Made by a program: the position numbers and the translations under genes. From assembly GCA_037974965.1 (NCBI GenBank), contig JBBPFI010000007.1, positions 248,001-312,000 on the forward strand: a stretch of DNA of 64,000 nt, in the 5' to 3' direction. The notes under the pieces are model-generated. The model searched no databases and was not told the DNA's origin. It saw nothing but the letters and a program-made list of their open reading frames with translations. Position 1 is the stretch's first letter, and the number at the start of each line of letters is the position of its first letter. Of this stretch, positions 1 to 11,649 are shown piece after piece. The stretch is from Dacryopinax spathularia. Lineage: Eukaryota > Basidiomycota > Dacrymycetes > Dacrymycetales > Dacrymycetaceae.

Positions 1-363
1 GCGACCGACCAGATGGATATCTGTGTCGTGGTGCTCGCTGTTCTCACCATGCCCCTGCTCGGCAAGATCCGGGACGATAAGTCTCCCTCGCACGATATCG
101 ATCTCGCAGTGTGGGCCGTACGCCGTTCCGTCCACCAGGAAGGGTCTTTGGCTGAGTCGAGGATCGGACCAGGGAAGGATGTTGGTTCGTCCTGTTTCTC
201 TATCTTGCTTGACGACAAACCACTGATCCAGAATGATCAGCGGTACCGTCTGCTGGCGGTCAGTTCCAAGCGGGACGCGTTGGACCGACTCAGAGTACAA
301 GCGACCGCCGGGTTCTGTCCATGCAGGATCGAAGATAGCTGATCCCTCGAACGGAGCTGCCAT
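1..363 (-). CDS. Element-borne hypothetical protein, 5' part only
   Basis: An open frame of 121 codons runs from an ATG at 363 on the minus strand to the window edge with no stop. It begins MAAPFEGSAIFDPAWTEPGG and has a balanced amino-acid composition that reads like real coding sequence. It is divergent from the transposase at 620, with about 250 bp between the two start codons. I do not recognise a domain. Its GATC density matches the rest of the KDZ element, so it is most likely cargo of that element. The product is cut by the window edge. Confidence 0.55.
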   Translation of the reverse strand, partial: MAAPFEGSAIFDPAWTEPGGRLYSESVQRVPLGTDRQQTVPLIILDQWFVVKQDRETGRTNILPWSDPRLSQRPFLVDGTAYGPHCEIDIVRGRLIVPDLAEQGHGENSEHHDTDIHLVGR

Positions 364-619
364 TGGATCAAGAGGAGAGCGGGGGATCTGAGAGTAACTT
401 TGTAGTTGGTGAAGATTTCCCTTGCCCCTTATATCTTGTGTCGATCCCACAATTGAACCCGAGTCCCTTCAGATCCGGTCGACACTGTTTAGGTGTTTCG
501 ACACTGTTTAGACAGTGTTGGCTTTGGATCCCTTCCAGACCCTGCTCAGGACCATGCTCGCACGCGCAGACATCACCCATGGCTCCTCTTCATGTTCCCC
601 CGCTCCCGTCTTGAACAGG
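364..619. promoter_or_regulatory. Divergent promoter of transposase and leftmost cargo gene
   Basis: This spacer separates two divergent start codons. It holds a 14-bp direct repeat, TCGACACTGTTTAG, at 479-492 and 498-511. The second copy runs into GTTTAGAC (506-513), which recurs as GTCTAAAC at 12534-12541 upstream of the rightmost cargo gene and as GTTTAGAC at 12710-12717 near the element end. This looks like a shared regulatory or transposase-binding site. Confidence 0.45.
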
Positions 620-3600
620 ATGGATAGCTCAAGGCCGAGGATCCGATTTGATCCACCAAGGCGCAGGCATATTGGCACACAACAATCGACGGACCGCTGG
701 GAGATCGGAGGAACTGTCAGTACTCCTCGTTCACCTCCGTCTGGTTCGGCCTACAAGCAACCGCAAACCCGAAGGCGCAGAAAGAGAGCGAGCTCGCTTG
801 ATCGGCCCCTTCCCTCTCTTCAAGCTGGTTCCCAATGGAGAGGAGCGTCAGCCCTCGCTCCCACCCCGATCGCCACGCCAGTCGACGTGGGAGAACAGGA
901 GTGGCACGATATATCCGATCCTGCAGGCGCACGGTCCGATCCCCTGTTAAAGAACAGAAACTGCAAGGCGAAAGAACAGACACACGCTCGCTGGACGGAA
1001 TTACTGCCGGTCTTGATCTCTGCTCTCAAGAATTGGTCGGTCTCCGGAAAGCGGCATTCGTCATCAAGGCCGATGTTCCAAGATCCGCCGTGTTCGAGCG
1101 AGTGTCAAGATCATCACATTCATCGAGTGGTCTGTATTGATCTCACAGGTCAGTTCCTCCTTCATATGCCCGTTCCCAGTACTAACGGTCTGACAGGCTA
1201 CGAGCTTCATGCATTCGGAAGCTGTCCCAATCACCCGATCGCCGCCTCGTTGATCCGTAACGGATACTGGCCGAGTGCACCAAAACGACCACCCCGGGCC
1301 TTTTCGATCGATGTTCTCGAACACTATCTCAGCCTCTATGACTCCTGCGCGACCCCGAACGACGCCTTCTGCGAAGCACTGATTCGCTCGCATGCTGGGC
1401 GAGGGTTCTATTATCTCTCGGCGGACAAGGTGAGTTATTGAAAGCGGCAGCTATATGAGCCTGGATCTCATCATCTTTCTAGAACGGAGGTAGTCCCTTC
1501 GAAGATCCATGGAGACGGAGCTTTAGTAGCGCCGCCTTCTGGTACGATATCTGCAGGCAGAACTGGGAATTAGAACTGCGGGCTCTGACAGCGTTCTGTT
1601 CGATCGGAAGAGAACAGCCTAGATCCCAAGGGGACACGACCTCAGCTCAAGACGATCGACGGCCCCTAGAGGTCCGAGCGAGCATGAACCTTCGCGCTCG
1701 ATGCCCGGCGTGCTTTGGACTTGATGAATGGGGCCGACCGGCCGAGTCGTAAGTGACGTCTTGGTAGCTCCTGATCCCTCATTGACCCGGAGCATGTAGA
1801 GGATCTGATGTTCTTGTGGCCCTCGATGGAAATCGTCAGCTCAAACGACTCCGTCGAATGGGATCCACAGCGCCTTCGCACACACCACAGATCTTCCTTT
1901 CTCGATCAAAGATCCATGAAATGCGGGAGAGGATGGACCAGGCGAGGGAAGCGGCTGGAAGGCAACCGTTCCATCGATCGTCTAGGCTCGACTCCGACGT
2001 TGCCGAACGCTGCCGTAGATCCTTCAAGGTGGCGAACGAAGACGCTAACATCGTGTCGGATCAGCTCTTCGACATCACGGGAGTCCTCATCATGGTCTGT
2101 CGTCATGATGTGCCCCTGTTCGCATGCGACATAACAACTCCTGGAGAACGTCAGGAATACGGTCTCTCGCTGATCCGTGCTCTCTTGGAGGAGCTTCCAA
2201 AGAACGCCACAATCAGGGTTCTTTATGATATCGGTTGTCAGGTGGATACGAGCTGTGATACCGTAAGGTCCATGATCTCTTAAACGGGGAGGCAGCTGCT
2301 GATCAGATCTCCTTTTTAGTTTGGATATCTTGGGAATGACAGATCCCGCATGACCTTTGCGTGCAGTGTATTGCACGCATATGGGCACGAATGGGCATGT
2401 CAGGTCCTCTATCATCCACGACGGAGATCGGGGTTCGGGCTCACCGACGGGGAAGGGAGCGAGCGAGTATGGAGCAGGACTCGTCGCCTCATCCCGATCC
2501 TACGAAGAGCAAGTGTGCGTATGGTTCCCGACCTCCGTGATCTTACTAATGGCTCGCAGGTGGAAAGACGATCCTTTGCTCTGGAACGAAAGCTCGAGAA
2601 CTGCGGCAGGACTATGAAGAACTCCCTTGGCAACTGGTTCAAGAAAAAATACCGACTCATTTGCACCCATCGATCGAATGCGCTCGCGGAAATCGAGGCA
2701 TCAGGGATGACACAGCGCGAACTTAGGGAGCAGCTCGAGCTGCAGCGTACCGAGCCCACTCCTCAAAAGCCCGGTCAGTACTGGGCTATTGCGGCAGCGC
2801 CTGATCTCACCAACGTTTGATCCAGATTCTTCCAAAGATCTTCGTCGCAAACTCGAACTGTTCAAACGAATGCAGAGCGAACTGGAGAATGTTGGAGGAG
2901 CGATCAGAGATACTATGCAGGCTATGAGCGAGGAGTTCGGCCTACCGCGATCAGCTGCGATATTCGTGCGCCTGAACAAGCGACAGGAGGAGCTACAACG
3001 ATATGGTCGCTCACTTTTCGCTGACATGAGGCTCGACAGATCGTACTTCCCTCAGTTGAGCGGGGTCTCAGTTCAGTTCATGCATTACCTGCTCCTAGCT
3101 CGCCAGGAGAAGATCAACATCCGTTCTAGGGTAGTGGAGCACCTCTGGGAGCTGTCGCGCCTGCAGCGGGCGAGAGGAGGAGGTCATGATCCCGTCGGTG
3201 CGCCGTTCCATGCCTTGGCGTCTTCCTGTCTGATCTGCCATCTTGCTTAGGAACCAAGGTCCGTGATGCTATCCTCAAAGGGTGGGCTCCACGATGGCGA
3301 TCCACAAAAGCGGCGGTTGAACGCTACAACGGCTATGTCGATCTGTTGGAGCAGACCCCTTGTCCTGGGATCTCCGTGCCTTTACCCCCGAAAATGGAGA
3401 TTGCAGATCTGCAAAATCCCTCCGAGGATCACCCACTATGGCAAGATGTATGGTGGCCAGCAGAGGCCGCTCCACCTCTTTGGGCAACCAGTCAGAAGGT
3501 TAGGCAAGGGATCACGGCTATGTTGCTTCTAGATCGATGTGACGAAGAAGAGAAGCGATTGATCTGGGAGAGCGACAACATGGCTCGATGGTGGACCGAG

Positions 3601-4102
3601 GAGATGATCGCGCTCCTACAAGCACAGGACCGGTTGATCGGTACGCTTTAGTGCACAAGCGCGGATTCTGTCGTCTAATCTGGTTCTAGATCCCTCCAAT
3701 CAACACGAAATTCAGAGACAGATCCGAGAACACGATTGGCTTCAGTATCGCTGGCGTTGTCCCCCTTTGTCTGCTAATCGCTGGAAGACGATCCGAGAAC
3801 GAGTACCGAGCACGAGAGCGGTGCAGGAGCAAGATCTTGGGGCCGCTGACCCAGTAATTATCGAGTGGGACGAACCCATGACCGCGCCTGATTGGGAACA
3901 GGACGAAGACAATGAAAGTTCTTCCAGCTCCCTCAGCGATCCATATGACCGCGCCATGGCAGATCTGGACGCAGTGGTGGAAGAGTTGGGTGCCATTGTC
4001 ATAGATGGTCGGGATTTGGAACATGAGTCAGAGATCGATGACATTGAAGGGATCTCAGATCAAGAGAACAATGAAGGATCGTTGTTGTGTTCCAGGCATT
4101 AG
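620..4102 (+). CDS. KDZ family transposase
   Basis: The protein catalyses cut-and-paste movement of the element through a DDE-type nuclease. KDZ hallmarks appear in order. The N-terminal region leads to a 'NGYWPSAPKRPPRAFS' block (around 1250-1310). A CPACFG cysteine motif follows (about 1702-1720). VALDGN (about 1815-1830) probably carries the first catalytic Asp. ACDITTPGERQEYGL and VLYDIGCQ come next (about 2125-2240), then HAYGHEWACQ and GFGLTDGEGSERVW (about 2375-2480), and a coiled helical C-terminus ending in an acidic tail. Introns inferred: 1149-1196, 1430-1482, 1749-1799, then after 2262, after about 2515, around 2775-2825 and two more; all have GT..AG ends and keep frame. I chose ATG 620; an in-frame ATG-like start further upstream is less likely. 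The frame looks unbroken, so the element may be mobile. Exon ends after 2.3 kb are approximate. Confidence 0.85.
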
Positions 4103-4664
4103 TTAGGGAGCAGATCTGGATCGTATACATTGAGATCAGCGATGTACACCTGTTATCCGTATGCGCTAATACAGGAACGTTAAAGAAAGAAAACGGTTCT
4201 GTATAAATCGCTCTGAGCAGAGCCTTCGAGCAAGTCAGAGCCCATCCTATGGATCGAGATCAAGAACGCAGTAACAGGTGTTCGTTCGGTTTACTCCAAA
4301 GCTCACTAGACTTAGGATGCGAAGGTGCTTCTTCGATCGGTTTGGGCAGGGAGGTTTGGATCGCGCATACAAGGTTCAAGTAGAAAGGTCCGCTTGTTCG
4401 GCTGATATTACTACTTACGAGCATTGTCCAGTGACTATGACGATCCTATGGTCCGAGCAAGAGAAAGAGACCACGAGAAAAGAGAGAGAAAGAGATCGCG
4501 AGAAGAGGGAGAGAAGAGACCGCGAGAAAAAGGAAACGGGATAATGCAGGTCTGAAGTTGGGATCTGTGAATCGCATGCAGAGAACGATCACTCATAAAG
4601 GAGCAAGGGAACGCATGTGCAGCTCTCGTATCTTTCAGTTCGTCCCCGGTAGGTAGCGTTACGC
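4103..4664. other. Spacer between convergent KDZ cargo genes; purine-rich tract
   Basis: No convincing gene. A strongly purine-rich tract of GAGA/GAGAAAGAG units lies at about 4455-4540. The region lies between the transposase stop and the end of a minus-strand cargo gene. Confidence 0.5.
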
Positions 4665-5520
4665 CTAGACACTGGGATCCATTGGCTCGTCCTGAGCACC
4701 AGGATCCCCGTGGGTGCTGGTCTGCTGTGTATGAGTCGCAAGTCCAGCATGAACTGCAGTTCGGATCTGTTCCGACAAGCGGCCGATCAGGCTCTGCAGG
4801 GAACCCAGAGCCTGCGAGAGATCCTCAGCGGCCATAGAGACATCAGCAGGTGGAGCTTGAGATCTTTCCTGAAGCTGTGAAGCTGTGACCCACAGGCTCC
4901 GGGACGGCAGTTGGGATGTCTGCACTCGATCTTGACCAACGGATCCACCTGCCGTAGGAGCTGCATGTACAGGAGCCTGCGTAGTAGTGCTCCGGGAATA
5001 AACCTGAGTTGGTTGAGCATGGAGAGCGGATCCAGCAGGGACAGGAGCCGGGGCAGGATCGGGGTGCGCAGGGGTTGGCGTTGGATCGGGATGAGCGTGA
5101 GCAAGGGCAGGATCTGCATGAGCTTGAGCAGGGGCAGGAACGGGATACGTATGAGCTGGGGAGTTCGGGGGAGCACAAGGGGGAGCACGAGGGGGAGCAC
5201 GAGGGGGAGCACGAGGGAGACCACGAGGGAGAGCACGAGGAGCAGGGCTCGGCGGAGTGAGATCGAAAAGACCTTGACGGATATACTCCGCGAGCTCCTC
5301 CTCTGGGAAGGGAGTCCAATCAACGGGATCCATCTCTTCCTCCCACTGGTTCGGAGACTCAGGTGCTTGAGCTTGCGTAGATACATGAGAGTGGTCAGAC
5401 CGAGGCGACTAAGATCATTTGTCAGCTCTCCGAGAACTTGTTGAATTCCATGCTCTTACCTGCGTAGACTTAGGGCTCTGGTAGGGAGGCGGGTTCGTCT
5501 GCTTTGGAGTTAGCTCGAGA
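4665..5520 (-). CDS. Proline-rich hypothetical protein of the KDZ element, 5' end unresolved
   Basis: The C-terminal exon runs from about 5409 down to the stop at 4665. It encodes an acidic stretch (MDPVDWTPFPEEELAEYIRQ), a long low-complexity Pro/Ala/His segment with PRAPPRAPPRAPP repeats, and a short helical end (DLSQALGSLQSLIGRLSEQI). Upstream, a GT..AG intron at about 5410-5460 joins in frame to an exon reading LTPKQTNPPPYQSPKSTQ. I cannot place the first exon; the minus strand from 5533 to 5937 is also open but of very low complexity. No known domain. The low complexity and the tandem DNA repeat suggest a disordered linker protein. Function unknown. Confidence 0.45.
5161..5245. repeat. 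12-bp tandem repeat in proline-rich gene
   Basis: Units close to GGGGGAGCACGA on the plus strand, four to six copies, encode the Pro-Arg-Ala-Pro repeats of the minus-strand gene. The degenerate end copies suggest expansion by slippage. Confidence 0.7.
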
Positions 5521-5948
5521 TCCCGGATCAGATCAGAAGGGGAATGTATGCATACATAATAGCGTACAGAAGCACTTGGAAAGAAACGCACAGAGGGACG
5601 ATCGTAGGGCTTGGCTCGGGTGGGGATCTATTCGATGTAAGCGCCGATCCAATGAGCAATGCTCCTCCACGGTACTCACGACCTTAACAGGATCAACGGT
5701 CTTTAGGATAGATCGTCGTTCCGCATGGCTTGGTCCGCAATTGACAGTTCGGGACGGACCTGCATGACAATTGGGACCAGCTCGATCATCATAATCAGCA
5801 TAATCAGCACGGGCGGTACGACCAGCACGGCTAGCAGGACAAGCACGGCTAGAAGGACCAGGCCCAGGATCAGGATGCTGATCAGAGAACTCTTTTGATT
5901 CGTTCTTCTTCTTCTGCAACCATGTCTTCTTGTACACTGATCAAGGAA

Positions 5949-6354
5949 TTAGGAGGATCGCCGAGAGTAGAAGGCAAATGCAGACGAACTGAAGAAATCG
6001 CAGCCCGGTGCTTTGTAGAGGGGGTTCCTCGACTTGGTATCTTTATCCAGCGTGCCAACGCCCCAACGGGCATTGGCTCGCGTTGTCCAGGAGTTGATGG
6101 GTCGTTTGTCGATCGGCAGAACTTGGAGCGCCTCCTCAAGGCGTTCCGCCTCATTCCTATGATAGAGCCACTCGTTTCGTTCGTAACAGACTGATCATTT
6201 GATCAGCATATATGCGCCGATCCAAGATTGGAGCCAGGTACTTACCAAAGAACTGTTCACCTTGGTTCGGGCCCGGCTTGCGCTGCATGTACTTCCTGCT
6301 TCGTCTTCCGCACTCGCAGTTAGGGCGATCCTCAATACTGTTGTCGTGATCCAT
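5949..6354 (-). CDS. Small GRF zinc-finger-like protein, KDZ cargo
   Basis: Two exons, 6246-6354 and 5949-6190, joined by a 55-nt intron, give a 116-residue protein. The N-terminus contains CECGRRSRKYMQRKPGPNQG followed by EQFFVCYERNEWLYH. This matches the layout of GRF-type zinc fingers (CxCG, a PGPNxGR-like core, an aromatic pair, then further metal ligands and a W/Y-rich end), though the second half is weak. GRF fingers bind single-stranded DNA in topoisomerase 3, NEIL3 and APE2-type proteins. In a transposon such a finger could contact DNA ends. The second exon is open in two frames; I follow the frame joined by the splice. The zinc-finger call is an inference from one motif. Confidence 0.5.
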
Positions 6355-6998
6355 TGCTGAAGATCAAGAAAAGAGCTGATCGATTAGGCGTAGTTGGAAG
6401 GGTAAGGGAAAGTGAGGAAGGAAGGTCGATGATGGATGGGGGAGTTGCTTGCGGACTTCTTGGTCGAGAGTTCAGGATTAGAGAGGGTTTTTATAAGTCG
6501 AACGGTCTGCTAGGATCGACAGGGGTGAGGCAAGTCATCAACAAGAAGAGCGGACTTGCGGCGAACTGAGTCGTTCTAAAGATTATGACAATGGAGGTTC
6601 AGCAAGTCATCTGCTGATCGGCGGAGGATCGGCGCTCCAGAAAAGGAGCGAATAAGGAGCAATGACTCACGCGGACTTGTTCAAGCAAGACAATCCGTCT
6701 CAAAAGGGAAATAGCACCTTACAGAACAAGCGAGTCACGATCAAAAGAGGAGGAGCATGCGATCAAAGAGGACATCGAAGTCATTGTGAGAAGTCTGTTG
6801 AAGTTCGCTTCCTATTCGGAACTCCGCGACGAACCACTCAGGGGCACTGATCAAGATATCGATCCTGCCCAACAAGATAGCGGAGATAAGGAACCCCTGA
6901 GATCGGACATGCTAGATAGGGAATAGAATGTTTGCACCGCGTGAGATCGAATTCAAACGATCTAGTACTATCTACAAAGTTCATCACTGACTAGAGTC
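6355..6998. other. KDZ spacer without a recognised gene
   Basis: Only short open frames with no recognisable content. It holds the probable promoter of the small GRF-like gene (reading leftward from 6354) and the 3' side of the long minus-strand gene. Confidence 0.4.
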
Positions 6999-7031
6999 CG
7001 GGATTATCCCGAACGGCTGATCAGGCCGTTC
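6999..7031. terminator. Two abutting palindromes at the end of the long minus-strand gene
   Basis: CGGGATTATCCCG (6999-7011) directly abuts a 21-bp near-perfect palindrome (7011-7031) with arms GAACGGC and GCCGTTC around a TGATCAG core. The second palindrome overlaps the stop codon of the 7030-10018 gene. It could be a 3' processing structure or a protein-binding site. Confidence 0.4.
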
Positions 7032-10018
7032 AAGTCGAAAGGAATGGGGAGAAAGAAGAAAGACCATTGGCGGGTCCATTTCCTTGCGGATCTCCTAGAC
7101 CTAGCTCTTCCCAAGATAGAGGAGGAAGTGCGTTAGACATGGGATCACCTGAGAACGTCTGGGTCTGTGCAGAGCACTCATTGAGGTGCACAGGGAGCAC
7201 GTTCCGGATTGGCGGAAGGGGCTCTCCAATGTACATGGCACTAGGGCCTACATTACGATCAGTTGACGACAACTGATCCGACAATGTATGGGCCCCTTCA
7301 GCTCCGCAGAGATCTGAGTCATTGATCATCTCGTTATTCGCTAGTTTCATGGATTGAGTATTGTGGCGACAGCTACTTAGTTCAATGACTCACCCGGTCG
7401 GGATTGTTTGAATCTTTCCTGCCGGTTAACATCTGTGCTATGGGATCGGCGACGCTTGCCGTTCTGCCTCTGATCGGATGGGTCTCCCTCCCGGCAGGAT
7501 TCCATCGAGGAGCTGGAGGACGGAGGCGAGGGATGCTGATCCCGCTGTCGCTGGCGTAGGGATCTCTCTCGGAGCGACACACCTCCGGACGGTCTAGCTG
7601 GGGCAGGCAACGCCTTACGCCGTGCCAGCTCTTCGTTATATGACCATCTGGAGCCGTCGACCCGGATCACGAGCGGCGGGTCTTGCCCAACAGGATCACG
7701 TATCGCCACTATTTCTTCATCTCAGCTTGAGATCCCAGTAGCCAGACCAACACACCTTTCGGCCAGCGACGAACGCCTGCTCGCAGCCTCTTGACCTGGG
7801 TCGTATAGGAGATCCATATGGGGCGTAGATCGTCGGCAGCCGTTCGCTGGAGATCCACTGGCATCGCATGGGGAAAGGGGCTCGTATTCGGCCAGTTCAC
7901 AAGGGTGCACTGATATTGGATCATACTGGCTTCGATATGCGGACCCCAGCGATTGTTTCTCGGTACTCTCGCCTTCGGATCGCACAGGAGCATAGCCTGA
8001 TCTGTGAGCGATCTTTGATCAATACGGAACCAACGAGGAGATGAACGGCTCGTACGGAGCAGTTCTCTTCCAGCTTCCTTGATATTGTCTTTCATGTCGC
8101 GCACGCCAACAATCTTTGTACCTTCATGCATCCGCGGGTCGACATGTTCATCGGGTGGCGGATTTGTAGTGATCGCAGCATATTTATGTCTGAACAGAGT
8201 GAGACCGAGTAGAAAGATCCATGAGACGCTTACGTGGTCCAATCCCGCATTCTAATCCGCTCGCCATCGAGGGTCAGGGAGTAGATCGACTCCCCCATCT
8301 GGACAGAGATCAGATCGGATCGGAAATGAGTCTGCGGAAACCCGTATTGCTCACCCCGCGCAGACTCTCGGATTCCCAGACCAAGACCATCTGTCCCCCG
8401 TCGAGCGGGTTCAAGCCCACGAGCTGGAACCGACCTCCAATCTGCGTCTTGCTCTCCGCGTTCGTGAACTGACCACAGGAACTTAGTAGAGGCCATAGAT
8501 GGGATCAGGAGAGACCTACGAGCCATTTGGCGGACTGCACCATGCGATCAAAAAGAGCCTGCCGCTCTGCCGCCCGCAAATGATCGTCCTGAGGGAGGCT
8601 ATGCTCAATATCCCACCGTTCCAGCTGTTGCTGGAGACCGGGATTGGACCGAGCTTCCTGAACGTACTGCCGGTGGGTGGAATCGGCGTTGTAGCTCTCT
8701 GAAGAGAGGTCAGCATAGATCGGTTTCGCAGATCAAGGACATACCACCGGGCGCAAGCTGTGAACGAGCGCGCTTCTGAAAAAGGTTCCAGGCATTCGTC
8801 GTTCGCGCTAAGGAAGAAAATCCACCGATATCTTTCCACAGGCGATCCGGACCGAGACCGTACTGTTCACAGGTGACATCGACGATCGCCTGCACCAGGG
8901 CCTTTGCAACCCTTCGACCTAGCTTGGAGCTTTCTGGCAGTGATCCCTTCGCCCTGGGCCAGATCCGATGATAGTAGGAGGACATAAGGGCGAAGGCTCG
9001 CTCACGTCGATCCAGAGCATCGGGCTCATTGGAGGATCCAGAAATGCTTGCTCGTAACGCTTCATAGACTTGACGCTCGTCTGCGTCTGCGATCTCTTCT
9101 TCATCCTCCTCCTCAGATCCGTCTGCATCATCTCCATCCATGGCGTCAGGGCGGTCTTCTGAGCGAGGAGTTGACGGATCAGAAGGTCGTTCGGCGGGTG
9201 GATTATTGCCTGGGATATCGGTGAAAGATCCGGATGATCCGTCGTTATCGAGCCCTGTGCTTTCAGATGGTCCGGAGGTGATGCCAGCTGTCAATCGGAA
9301 CGCATAGTCGGCCGATTGCCCAGATCCTGCGGCGGCAAGCGAGGTCTCAGGAAGATCCTTTGGAGCAGCAAAGAATGTGTTGTAGATCTGGGGCTCGCCG
9401 ATTGCCCAAGCCTGAGAGCCAGGATTCTGGGGTAGTGGTGTGAGCGCGAAAGGGATCGAAGGCTGATATACGTACTATCAAGCCGGTCGTACTCATCGGC
9501 AGATGATCGCTGGTATCGGAGGACCAGCTACTGTCTGCGGTTGTAAGCAGGTTGTCGAGGGCACTGATCGGCTCGTGGGGAGCAGGGAAGGTGGACCCGT
9601 CAGCCGCCGTCGAAGTATCTGAGAGAGAAATTAGGACGCTTCACAACTGCACAATCCAGGTTACCGAACAGTTCAGTCCAGGAACGGGATTGCTCAGCAG
9701 TTCCCGTAGAAGATCATTCATCACATGATCCCCTCCAAACAGATCAGCGATGGCTCCTGGGCGGTAGGCGGTGATCTGCTCGGAAGGCGGAGGACGAGGA
9801 ACTGAAAGTGGATCGACGTGGAAGGAGTTAGAGGAGAGGTCGAAGTGGAAGGGGATCTTTGGTTGAGGAGATCCCGTCAAGCCTGTGTCTAATCAGTTCA
9901 CGTCCTGGATCCAGCAAGTGAGATGGGACGGACCGCTGAAGGGTACCACTGCAGTCGGATCAGGAGGGAGGTTCTCTTTCCTGCTCCTCAGGTCGGGGAG
10001 TGAGGTATATTGCGCCAT
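7030..10018 (-). CDS. Long multi-exon hypothetical protein of the KDZ element
   Basis: Eight or more minus-strand exons run from ATG 10018 (MAQYTSLPDLRSRKENLPPD) to a TGA at 7030. Confident joins are exon 9934-10018 to exon 9665-9882, a 47-nt intron near 7710-7760, and a 53-nt intron near 7340-7395. Other boundaries are approximate, and the third exon needs a weak GTTCGG donor. The N-terminal half has acidic, serine-rich linkers (DGDDADGSEEEDEEEIADAD) and a helical block (about 8750-9060). The middle (about 7720-8500) looks globular, with FTNAESKTQIGGRFQLVGLN and a W/Y-rich core. The C-terminal part has a basic, NLS-like stretch (RQNGKRRRSHSTD). I recognise no family. A nuclear DNA- or chromatin-associated role is only a guess from the basic and acidic regions. 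Confidence 0.5.
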
Positions 10019-10318
10019 GGAAGATCGAGCCGTCAGAGAAAAGAGACAGCGATAAGACAGTTCAGGTCGACCAAGAGCAGAAATGGACGAGCTTAAGCAC
10101 TGGTTCGAGGAGCACCGATTATACAGTGCGTCCGCGAGGCAGATCCATGATCGTCAGATCTATCCACAACGCGTCAAGGGGGTCACGTGCAGATCGACAT
10201 CTCTCCAGCAAACGATCTCCTGGACACGGTTTTGGGCTGAGCAGTCCGATCTCTACGCGCCAGTAACATCTAAAGGATCCAAATTTCATTCACCTAGCGA
10301 TGCACAACAAGATCTATA

Positions 10319-11036
10319 ATGGGGAATGGAAGGAAGAAAAGAGCTTCGAGAAAGGTGAAGTCGAGCGTGAGGAGAGTCACCTCGAACGACGCGAACGGGA
10401 GCCAGGATCCAGGTGAGCACATTGGGATATAGCATGATCCTCTACTAACAGACTTCAAGGCGAGGTTCCAGCTCTAACGTCCTCTGATTCCTCTACGGCG
10501 ACAGCAACCGATCAGATGGACTCTGTCCACCCCTCGGCAGGATCACGCGTCGATATCGTCAAAACGGAATCCGAGAGCCCTGTCAGCGATCCTTTGGGCG
10601 GCGGTCAGGATCGAGTTGAAGAGAGAGAGAATCCAGGTACTTCAGTGGTCGAGCTCGCGCTCCCAGGGATCGGGGAGGAGTTCCTTAGAGACGAGCTTGG
10701 TGTGCTGATTGATACGCTCCTAGAACGTGCACAGGTGAGTAGGCTTTGCGATGAAGTTGATCCAGTACTGATCCTTCCCAGACCGCGCTCGAGCGCGATG
10801 CTCAGCAATTTCACGAGTGGCAAAGAGCTCGACTGAATGGGGCGATCGGGCAGGGAAGACCTGTCATGATCCTGGATCGCTTCTGGGCTTATGTAGACGT
10901 ATGTTCTCCATGCGAACTTCGTCCCGTTCAGTGATAGCTTATGCGTCTACAGTCACTGCGATCGGCTGGTCAGAACGAGGGCAGCGGAAATGGAATGCGG
11001 CTCACTGATATCCTGAATGAGGTCTTGGCTATGTAG
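10319..11036 (+). CDS. Small basic N-terminus protein, KDZ cargo
   Basis: Four exons (10319-10412, 10460-10734, 10782-10898, 10953-11036) with consensus GT..AG introns close in frame to a 189-residue protein. It starts MGNGRKKRASRKVKSSVRR, a strongly basic, NLS-like stretch, followed by a Ser/Thr-rich disordered region. The second half forms amphipathic helices (EEFLRDELGVLIDTLLERAQ and TALERDAQQFHEWQRARLNG). It is the only cargo gene seen on the transposase strand. No family recognised. The small size, basic N-terminus and helical C-terminus would suit a DNA-binding accessory factor, but nothing in the sequence proves it. Confidence 0.55.
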
Positions 11037-11649
11037 CTCATGACCGAATTGCAGGATCGCTGTGCAGACGATCCGCCTCCCTTGAGGCCGGATCTGTGTA
11101 TATTCCAGCCCAGTGCTTTCCACGACCCTAGATCCTGCACGTTGATATGATGTAGGTACTGTGTTAGTATGATGAAGAATGGATCTGGAACAAGAAATCA
11201 GAGTGATCCGCACCCAATTCTGGAACGGCATGCTCAACAGAGGCTCGGTTGTGCAGAAGGCCAAAATCCCAGTTCTTCTAGAGCAAGCAGTCCGGATATC
11301 GGTGATCTCTTGCGAGCATTCTCTGCTCGTTCGACCAGCATTGTGAACTGGAGCTGAGTGTGTGGCTGACGAAGAATGACCGGAGAGGGAGGTTCGAGGG
11401 CAGGGGGGAACGGCGAGGATCGCACGCTCGTAAGTGCACCAGCGTGAGTTGCAGGTCCGCGAACACCGATCTTTTTTGAGATAAACATTCGAATGGCACA
11501 TGGGTCTTCCGTGTATCACCGGTACGTTCATAGGTCCTGTGGTGACAGTGTAGAGACAGTGATACGATCCCGATCGGTTGGCTCCGAAGGAAGGGATCCG
11601 ATAAATGGGAGTAATGGGTTCATTAGAAGTGCTACGTGTTCTCACAGGA
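11037..11649. other. KDZ interval with undecided coding content
   Basis: Open frames exist on both strands (for example minus 11234-11488 with a helical LQFTMLVERAENARKRSP block), but I could not join any into a supported gene. GATC is still dense. It may hold a decayed gene or an exon I could not place. Confidence 0.35.

Noticed and set aside
1-342. Plus-strand reading frame at 13-342 as a gene
   Set aside because: The minus strand over the same bases is open from a proper ATG at 363 to the window edge with better composition; the plus frame looks like its shadow.
4440-4545. Arg/Glu-rich plus-strand frame as an SR-like protein
   Set aside because: It is a translation of a simple purine tract and starts and stops within the spacer.
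9980-10318. Extra plus-strand exons (MDELKHWFEEHRL) upstream of the 189-residue gene
   Set aside because: Joins need a 32-nt intron and then hit a stop. The downstream ATG at 10319 gives a gene that closes cleanly.
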